Positions 6,754-10,935 of a stretch of 10,935 nucleotides of DNA are shown piece after piece. The notes beneath the pieces were generated by a model. The model ran no database searches, was not told the origin of the DNA, and saw nothing but the letters and a program-made list of their open reading frames with translations. Source of the stretch: an uncultured Bacilli bacterium (GTDB lineage: Bacteria; Bacillota_I; Bacilli_A; RF39; UBA660); contig CANQZH010000016.1 of NCBI GenBank assembly GCA_947628245.1, positions 1 through 10,935 of the forward strand, in the 5' to 3' direction. The translations under genes and the position numbers were made by a program. Numbering within the stretch: position 1 is the first letter of the stretch; each line of letters opens with the position of its first letter.

Positions 6754-8763
6754 ATGAAAAAAAAGATTGGGATAATTATTAGTGTTATTGTTATTGTAAG
6801 TATAGGAGTTGGGTGTTTTTTATTTTTTAAGGATGATAATCGTTTAACTTCTGCTGAAAGAGAATGGCTTAATGAATCTACTAAAAAGGTTCAAAATATT
6901 CATATTGTTAATGATGAAAATCTTTTTGGGAAGAATGGTAAAGGTTTATTTTATCGTTTTGTAGATGATTTTGAAGAAAAGTATCGGATTACTTTAAATA
7001 ATATTACTTATAAGAGTGATGAGACAGTATCAGGGGCTTTATTTGGGGTTTCTAATGTTATGCCAGAGGGTTCTTTAGAGTTTTATAAAGATCATTATGT
7101 TTATGTAGGAAAAGATAGAAAAGTTATTAGAGATATTAATGATTTAGATTTAAGTAGGATGGGAGTATTAAGTAGTAATAATACTTATTTAAGTAAATAT
7201 TTTAAGATTTTTAATTGTAAGACTTATAGTAGTAAAGATGAGTTATTAAGTGCTTTAGATAATGGTGAAGTTTTAGGAATTATGGTACCTAGAATTGAAT
7301 ATTTAGATGTTATTTTAGAGAAAAATTATGTTATTAATTATCATTTAAGTGATGTTCCTTATTATTATTATATGAGTGATATTGAAAGTTCTAGTTTAAA
7401 GAGTGTAATGAAGAAGTTTTTCTTAAAGTGGAAGAAAGATAAATTGAATGAATATATGGCTTTAGAAGAAAATGGGGAATTTACTAAAGATTTAAAGATT
7501 GAAGAAAAAGATTTAGTTGATATGCAAAGTAGAGATGTTAATTATGGGTTAGTTAATAATAGTCCTTATGAAGTTTTATTAAGTGGACAAGTTGGGGGTA
7601 TTGTTACTGATTATCTTAAAGCTTTTAGTAATTTTTCTGGAATAGATATTGCTTATTCTCGTTATAGTAGTTTTAAGAAATTAAGTAAGAAGATTAATAG
7701 TAATGATGTAAGTTTATATATGAATTATTATGATATTAGTAGTAATAGTAATGCTATACCAACTAATATTAATATTGATTATCAAGTTTTTGTTTATGAA
7801 GATAGTGATTTAGTTATTAATTCACTTGATTCTTTAAAAGATAAGACTGTTTATGTAGAAGAAAATACGATTTTATTAAGTTTGTTAAGTAAAAATAGTA
7901 ATTTAAATATTAAGACTTATAATAGAGAGAAAGAATGGAAAAAGATTACTAAGAAAAAAGATAGTATTATTATAATTGATGCTTCATTAGGAGATTATCA
8001 TAGTAAGGGTGATTTAAGAAAGTTTAAAAAGATTTATGAAGAAAAAAGTGATTCTACTTATTCTTTAGGTTCTTTAAATAATGATAATTTTAATAAGTTA
8101 TTAACTAAGTATATTAATTATTTAGATAATAATACTATTAAACAGACTGGTTTTTATCATAATAAATTAACTGAAAAACAAGGTAATGTTGTTTCTACTA
8201 TAGCTCAGTATTCATTCTATTTTATTGTTGTTATTGGTATAATTTTGTTATTAATTTTCCATAATACTAAAAAGGTAAGAATTGCTAAGAAGATTAAGAA
8301 AGATGATAAGTTAAAATATATTGATCAATTAACTTCTTTAAAAAATCGAAATTATTTAAATGAAAATATTGAAGCTTGGAATAAAAATACAATTTATCCT
8401 CAATGTGTTATTATGTTAGATTTAAATCGTTTACAAGAAATTAATGATACTTTGGGATATGAAGAGGGAGATAAACAAATTCAAGGTGTTGCTAATATTT
8501 TAATTAGAAGTCAACTTGATAATACTGATATTATTAGAACTGATGGGACTGAGTTTATGATTTATACGGTAGGGTATAATCAAAAACAAATTACAAGTTA
8601 TATTCATAAATTAAATAAAGAGTTTAAGAATTTACCTTATGAGTATGGTATTTATATAGCGTATAGTATGATTTTAGATGATTTAAAAGATATAAGTGAT
8701 GCAATTAATGAATGTGTTGAAGATATAAAAAATCAAAAGAATGTTCAGAAAGAAGATAAATGA
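6754..8763 (+). CDS. Membrane sensor protein: two tandem solute-binding (SBP_bac_3-like) domains, membrane helix, degenerate GGDEF domain
   Basis: The 669-aa protein starts with a signal-anchor helix (about 5-24). Two extracytoplasmic solute-binding-like modules follow. The second is clear from residue 262 on (YGLVNNSPYEV, GGIVTDYLKAFSNFSGIDIAY, then KDKTVYVEENT). The first (about 46-255) has the matching DLDLSRMGVLSSNNTYL and NGEVLGIMVPRIEYL segments. A membrane helix lies at about 487-503, then a GGDEF domain from D524 (DQLTSLKNRNYL) with metal-site D556 (MLDLNRLQEINDTLG). The signature itself is DGTEF (597-601) in place of GGDEF: the first Gly and the third, catalytic Asp/Glu are replaced. 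The RxxD inhibitory site is also absent (LDNT). The protein therefore probably senses a small molecule outside and signals by a route other than normal c-di-GMP synthesis. AGGAG (6741-6745) gives the start. It overlaps the next gene by 4 nt. Confidence 0.85.
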   Translation: MKKKIGIIISVIVIVSIGVGCFLFFKDDNRLTSAEREWLNESTKKVQNIHIVNDENLFGKNGKGLFYRFVDDFEEKYRITLNNITYKSDETVSGALFGVSNVMPEGSLEFYKDHYVYVGKDRKVIRDINDLDLSRMGVLSSNNTYLSKYFKIFNCKTYSSKDELLSALDNGEVLGIMVPRIEYLDVILEKNYVINYHLSDVPYYYYMSDIESSSLKSVMKKFFLKWKKDKLNEYMALEENGEFTKDLKIEEKDLVDMQSRDVNYGLVNNSPYEVLLSGQVGGIVTDYLKAFSNFSGIDIAYSRYSSFKKLSKKINSNDVSLYMNYYDISSNSNAIPTNINIDYQVFVYEDSDLVINSLDSLKDKTVYVEENTILLSLLSKNSNLNIKTYNREKEWKKITKKKDSIIIIDASLGDYHSKGDLRKFKKIYEEKSDSTYSLGSLNNDNFNKLLTKYINYLDNNTIKQTGFYHNKLTEKQGNVVSTIAQYSFYFIVVIGIILLLIFHNTKKVRIAKKIKKDDKLKYIDQLTSLKNRNYLNENIEAWNKNTIYPQCVIMLDLNRLQEINDTLGYEEGDKQIQGVANILIRSQLDNTDIIRTDGTEFMIYTVGYNQKQITSYIHKLNKEFKNLPYEYGIYIAYSMILDDLKDISDAINECVEDIKNQKNVQKEDK

Positions 8764-9590
8764 TGGTAAAGAAAGTAAAGAAAATAATATTAAGATTATT
8801 AAAGATTATGAGTAAACCAGAGATGTTGGTTTTACCAGGTCAACTTGCTTTCTTTTTTTTGTTAGCAATTGTTCCTACGGTTACTTTAATTGCTTATGGG
8901 ACTTCTTTGTTTAATGTGTCTTATGATTTTATTACTAATTTTGTAACGAAAGCTTTTGGGGGAGAGATTGCTGAGTTAATAGTGCCCATTGTTCAAGAAA
9001 TAAGTATGACACCAGCATTTTTTATAACTTTGTTAGTATCTTTTTATACGGCTTCAACTGGGGCTAGTTCAATAATTATAACTTCTAATCAATTATATAA
9101 TGTTAAGAATACTAGTTTTGTTAAAAGAAAAGTTAAATCAATATTTATGATATTTATTTTAATTATATTGTTAATCTTTTTATTACTTATTCCAGCTTTT
9201 GGTAATAAATTTATCGAGTTAGTTAAATATGTTAATATGAATAGTAGTGTAACTAATTTTATTACGATTTTTATTAAAGTTAGTCAAGGACCTTTATCGT
9301 GGTTTTTTACGTTTTTTCTAATAAAGATTATTTATAGTATGGCTCCAGATGCTTATATACCTTCATCTTATACGACTAAAGGAGCCATTTTTACGACGGT
9401 TGGTTTTGGGTTAGCTACTGGTTTGTATTCATTTTTTGTAAATAATTTTGCTCATTATGATATTTTATATGGTGGACTTGCTCATTTTGTAGTTTTGATG
9501 ATTTGGCTTTATTTGCTTGCTTATGTAGTTACGATTAGTTTAGCTATTAATTGTGAGGAATTAGCGCGTTTCCAAAAAAAGGAACAATAA
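8760..9590 (+). CDS. YihY/virulence factor BrkB-family membrane protein
   Basis: This family (UPF0761, once misnamed ribonuclease BN) consists of integral membrane proteins of uncertain transport or envelope role. The 276-aa length is usual. About six membrane helices are visible, near 24-48, 80-104, 126-148, 174-192, 206-230 and 236-262. Family landmarks are the first-helix PGQLAFFFLLAIVPTVTLIAYG (27-48), the middle SMAPDAYIPSSYTTKGAIFTT and the C-terminal YGGLAHFVVLMIWLYLLAYVV followed by INCEE. The N-terminus is strongly basic and cytosolic. Its ATG overlaps the TGA of the sensor gene (ATGA), so translation is probably coupled; only a weak GAAAGAAG precedes it. The ATG at 8763 is an alternative start. 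It closes the operon; no terminator follows directly, and the nearest is at 9704-9732. Confidence 0.88.
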   Translation: MMVKKVKKIILRLLKIMSKPEMLVLPGQLAFFFLLAIVPTVTLIAYGTSLFNVSYDFITNFVTKAFGGEIAELIVPIVQEISMTPAFFITLLVSFYTASTGASSIIITSNQLYNVKNTSFVKRKVKSIFMIFILIILLIFLLLIPAFGNKFIELVKYVNMNSSVTNFITIFIKVSQGPLSWFFTFFLIKIIYSMAPDAYIPSSYTTKGAIFTTVGFGLATGLYSFFVNNFAHYDILYGGLAHFVVLMIWLYLLAYVVTISLAINCEELARFQKKEQ

Positions 9591-9606
9591 AAAAATAGAT
9601 AAAGTC

Positions 9607-9612
9607 TATACT
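9607..9612 (+). promoter_or_regulatory. Possible -10 box for the small RNA
   Basis: TATACT lies 6 nt before the GTGCACA hairpin, at the right distance for a start at 9619. No convincing -35 box exists at 16-18 nt upstream, so the RNA could instead be cut from the operon transcript. Confidence 0.3.
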
Positions 9613-9618
9613 AATAAT

Positions 9619-9732
9619 GTGCACACGGGTATTACTTGTGCACGATTACTGTTTCGATCTGAGGTAATATAATTGGTATTAATAAGATTGAAAAGTAATA
9701 TCCAAAAGAAAGTGCTTTACTTTCTTTTTTTT
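9619..9732 (+). ncRNA. Candidate structured small RNA or 3'-UTR-derived RNA, about 114 nt
   Basis: The 300 nt between the BrkB-family gene and the next gene hold no coding frame but much structure. At the 5' end, GTGCACA (9619-9625) pairs with TGTGCAC (9637-9643), leaving an 11-nt loop. Ten bases of that loop (9627-9636) are also complementary to 9694-9703 (one G-U pair), just before the terminator. The two pairings cannot form together, so two folds are possible. ATTACT occurs twice (9631-9636, 9645-9650), and both copies match AGTAAT at 9694-9699. ATTAC (9645-9649) can also pair with GTAAT (9664-9668). A 10-bp hairpin with a U tail ends the RNA. I compared it by eye with T-box, SAM, preQ1, c-di-GMP-I, fluoride, 6S and SRP signatures and found no match. 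Confidence 0.5.
9704..9732 (+). terminator. Intrinsic terminator ending the small RNA / BrkB operon
   Basis: A 10-bp stem aaaagaaagt/acttucuuuu (9704-9713 and 9719-9728 as DNA) with a GCTTT loop, followed by more T to 9732. It is the first terminator downstream of 9590, so it may end the whole 6260-9590 operon. Confidence 0.8.
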
Positions 9733-9839
9733 GTTTAATTTAAGAAATTAAAATAATTAAATATGTTAATTTTTAAAATTGGTAAGATAAATTTATTAAA
9801 TTGGGATAATTTTTATTGCAAAAGAGGGAAATTAGTCAT

Positions 9840-9868
9840 TTGCTTTAGTTTTTAGGATGTGTTTTAAT
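9840..9868 (+). promoter_or_regulatory. Probable promoter for the 144-aa gene
   Basis: TTGCTT (9840-9845), a 17-nt spacer and TTTAAT (9863-9868) with TGT just upstream (extended -10). It leads directly to a strong GGAGGG at 9879-9884. The 9733-9839 stretch before it is AT-rich with nothing else visible. Confidence 0.5.
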
Positions 9869-9890
9869 CAAGATGAAAGGAGGGATGAAA

Positions 9891-10325
9891 ATGAAAAAAT
9901 TGGCAAGACATTTGCAAATATTTTTTAATGAACAACTTAATTTGGATTTTTATGTTACTAATGAATTTCACGCTTTAGATAAAAATATTGGTAGTAAAGT
10001 TCCTTGTGAAAATATTGTTGTTAATTATAATTTAAAAAATGATAATAATAAGTGTATTCAAAAAGTAGTTTTGGATGATACTATTTATTATGAAATTAAT
10101 TTTGAAAAAGCTTATTATGTAGATAAGGGAAAATTTAATAAATTAGAACAATATTTATTGAACTTTGTTAAGTTGTTTTTTGAAGAAAATGCAACAGAGT
10201 TGATAACTTATTTGAAAAGTTTGAATTGTCTTAGTGATGAGAATTTGTTAGAAATTGAAAGTAATTTTAATTTTGAAAAGAAGAAGAATTATAAGAAAAA
10301 ATTAAGCGAAATGTTAGCTGTTTAG
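9891..10325 (+). CDS. Hypothetical 144-aa protein, unrecognised
   Basis: I do not recognise this gene. The start at 9891 is chosen because GGAGGG (9879-9884) lies 6 nt upstream; the in-frame ATGs at 9873 and 9885 would place that site inside or against the coding region. The product has no signal peptide and no membrane helix, so it is likely cytosolic. Residues 1-20 form an amphipathic helix (ARHLQIFFNEQL) and 40-77 look beta-rich (NIVVNYNL, CIQKVVLDDTIYYEINFEKAYYV). The second half is helical with a long segment KLEQYLLNFVKLFFEEN. The C-terminus is highly basic (FEKKKNYKKKLSE). It stands alone between a small RNA terminator and the remains of an Rpn gene, a typical place for accessory genes. 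No clear terminator follows it on the plus strand. Confidence 0.7.
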   Translation: MKKLARHLQIFFNEQLNLDFYVTNEFHALDKNIGSKVPCENIVVNYNLKNDNNKCIQKVVLDDTIYYEINFEKAYYVDKGKFNKLEQYLLNFVKLFFEENATELITYLKSLNCLSDENLLEIESNFNFEKKKNYKKKLSEMLAV

Positions 10326-10461
10326 TTTTAACACATTTTACGAGATCTTTAATGTTTTAAAAAAAATATTTTAGTTGTTTTATCTGGATAATTTAAGATG
10401 CCATATAAAAGAGGTTATTAATTATTTAATAACCTCTCAAAAATTAAAAATAAATTTAATA
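10326..10461. other. Non-coding gap downstream of the 144-aa gene
   Basis: AT-rich sequence without a recognisable frame. Its one clear structure is the 10411-10436 hairpin described separately. Confidence 0.6.
10405..10437 (-). terminator. Terminator for the minus-strand Rpn-type genes
   Basis: A perfect 10-bp stem gaggttatta/taataacctc (10411-10420 and 10427-10436, extendable by one A-T pair) with loop ATTATT. On the minus strand it is followed by TTTTATAT. On the plus strand the flank is TCTCAAAAA, so it is directional. Confidence 0.72.
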
Positions 10462-10680
10462 TTAAAGTAATTTTTCAACTTCTTCTTTAGATAATCAGAT
10501 TTTGTTTTAAGCATTTTTTGAGCGATTTCTAAACTTTTAGCTTCAATGATATTTATCGTTTTTTACAATATTCATTTGAAACTTTATGTCATTTTCGTGG
10601 CTTAAAAAACTGACAAAATTTTTATCTTGGTTTAGTTTCTTGATTTTACTTTTTAATTTTTTCATAAAAGCATCACTCAT
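10462..10680 (-). pseudogene. Decayed tandem copy of the Rpn-type gene 3' region
   Basis: Directly after the stop of the minus-strand Rpn gene, a second related stretch begins. From the ATG at 10680 one frame reads MSDAFMKKLKSKIKKLNQ, then DKNFVSFLSHENDIKFQMN, and stops at 10543-10545 after 45 codons. DKNFVSF matches the same string in the intact copy. The homology then continues in another frame (IIEAKSLEIAQKMLKTK, compare EKAKSVEIAQKMIEAKE), and the typical family ending LSKEEVEKLL with its stop (10462-10464) is in a third frame. So at least two frameshifts and a loss of about 84 nt relative to the intact copy separate it from a working gene. The 45-codon frame might still be translated but has no clear ribosome binding site. 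Confidence 0.72.
10607..10626. repeat. Direct repeat, copy 1 of 2
   Basis: aaactgacaaaatttttatc, identical to 10916-10935 at an offset of 309 bp. It encodes DKNFVSF on the minus strand in both Rpn copies and marks the tandem duplication. Confidence 0.9.
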
Positions 10681-10686
10681 CTAATT

Positions 10687-10935
10687 TTATTTAAGTTTAT
10701 TAATTTCTTCAAGCGTTAGATTAGTAAATTGTGCGATTTTTTCAAAGGGTTCTTTAGCTTCTATCATCTTTTGAGCAATCTCTACACTTTTAGCTTTTTC
10801 ACCTTCAATGATACCTTCTGCTTTACCTTCAATGATACCTTTTTCAATACCTTCTTCTCGTGCCAAATTTAATTCTGTATTCTTTTGGAATTTTAAATCA
10901 TCTTCATAGCTTATGAAACTGACAAAATTTTTATC
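10687..10935 (-). CDS. Rpn-family nuclease / putative transposase, C-terminal part (5' end beyond window)
   Basis: On the minus strand the frame is open from the last base of the window to TAA at 10687-10689, giving the final 82 residues. They read DKNFVSFISYEDDLKFQ, then LNLAREEGIEKGIIEG, an octapeptide repeat, KSVEIAQKM and finally FTNLTLEEINKLK. The Glu/Gly/Lys repeat (EEGIEKGIIEGKAEGIIEG) followed by a helix and a short helix-turn-helix-like end is characteristic of the Rpn/PD-(D/E)XK transposase family. The catalytic domain lies outside the window, so activity cannot be judged. It points toward the centre of the window, opposite to the homologous gene at position 1. The 3' flank is a degraded copy of itself, so these genes have been duplicating locally. 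Confidence 0.75.
   Translation of the reverse strand, partial: DKNFVSFISYEDDLKFQKNTELNLAREEGIEKGIIEGKAEGIIEGEKAKSVEIAQKMIEAKEPFEKIAQFTNLTLEEINKLK
10801..10848 (-). repeat. 24-bp tandem repeat encoding the GIIEGxxx octapeptide
   Basis: accttcaatgatacc occurs at 10801-10815 and 10825-10839, a 24-bp period, and a third partial unit follows. It encodes GIIEGKAE-GIIEGEKA in frame, so copy changes keep the frame. Confidence 0.8.
10916..10935. repeat. Direct repeat, copy 2 of 2
   Basis: Identical to 10607-10626 (309 bp apart). It is cut by the window edge, so the true repeat may be longer. Confidence 0.85.

Noticed and set aside
9591..9735. Known riboswitch, T-box, 6S, SRP or tmRNA
   Set aside because: The conserved core sequences of these classes are absent by eye; a covariance-model search would be decisive.
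9873..9890. Start at 9873 or 9885 for the 144-aa protein
   Set aside because: The GGAGGG site lies after the first and directly against the second; 9891 has normal spacing.
10405..10437. Hairpin as terminator of the plus-strand 144-aa gene
   Set aside because: The plus-strand 3' flank is TCTCAAAAA with no U tract and the hairpin is 85 nt past the stop; it fits the minus strand.
10543..10680. Independent small gene of 45 codons
   Set aside because: Its sequence is the interior of an Rpn protein and the homology continues in other frames, so it is a pseudogene fragment.
1..10935. Mycoplasma genetic code (TGA = Trp)
   Set aside because: All main genes are intact with TGA as stop, one ends in TGA with the next gene's ATGA overlap, and Trp is TGG.

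Overview
The window comes from a low-GC Firmicutes/Mollicutes-like bacterium, most likely an uncultured gut lineage of the Bacilli/RF39 type. This is inferred from very AT-rich codons (tta, aaa, agt, gat), strong AGGAGG-like ribosome binding sites, short U-tailed hairpin terminators and compact gene spacing. TGA is a stop (the GGDEF gene ends in TGA) and Trp is TGG, so the standard bacterial code applies and not the Mycoplasma code 4.

Layout: (1) 1-300, the 3' end of an Rpn-type PD-(D/E)XK nuclease/transposase gene running into the window. (2) 350-841 on the minus strand, a six-helix HdeD/DUF308-like membrane protein. It is divergent from (3) 936-3120, a two-gene operon of unknown function: a large coiled-coil cytosolic protein and a HAAS-like two-helix membrane protein. 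(4) 3220-5025, a divergent TypA/BipA ribosome-associated GTPase with its own promoter. (5) 5054-6154 on the minus strand, a secreted C39/papain-like cysteine peptidase domain joined to a two-helix membrane domain resembling VirB2/TrbC pilins. (6) 6260-9590, a tightly packed operon of a single-pass membrane protein, a two-sensor-domain GGDEF protein with a degenerate signature (DGTEF), and a YihY/BrkB-family membrane protein. (7) about 9619-9732, a candidate structured small RNA ending in a clear terminator. (8) 9891-10325, an orphan 144-aa hypothetical protein with its own promoter. (9) 10462-10935 on the minus strand, the 3' end of a second Rpn-type gene followed by a decayed tandem copy of the same 3' region.

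Working picture: this is mostly chromosomal core and accessory sequence bounded on both sides by Rpn-type genes that point inward. The membrane and envelope theme is strong: DUF308, HAAS-like protein, anchored peptidase, single-pass protein, sensor GGDEF and BrkB. The sensor GGDEF protein has the architecture of an extracellular solute sensor, but its active site suggests it does not make c-di-GMP in the usual way. The best candidates for something undescribed are the peptidase/pilin-like fusion, the RNA with two mutually exclusive folds at 9619-9732, and the coiled-coil/HAAS-like gene pair. No tRNA, rRNA, CRISPR array, IS terminal repeats or replication origin was seen.
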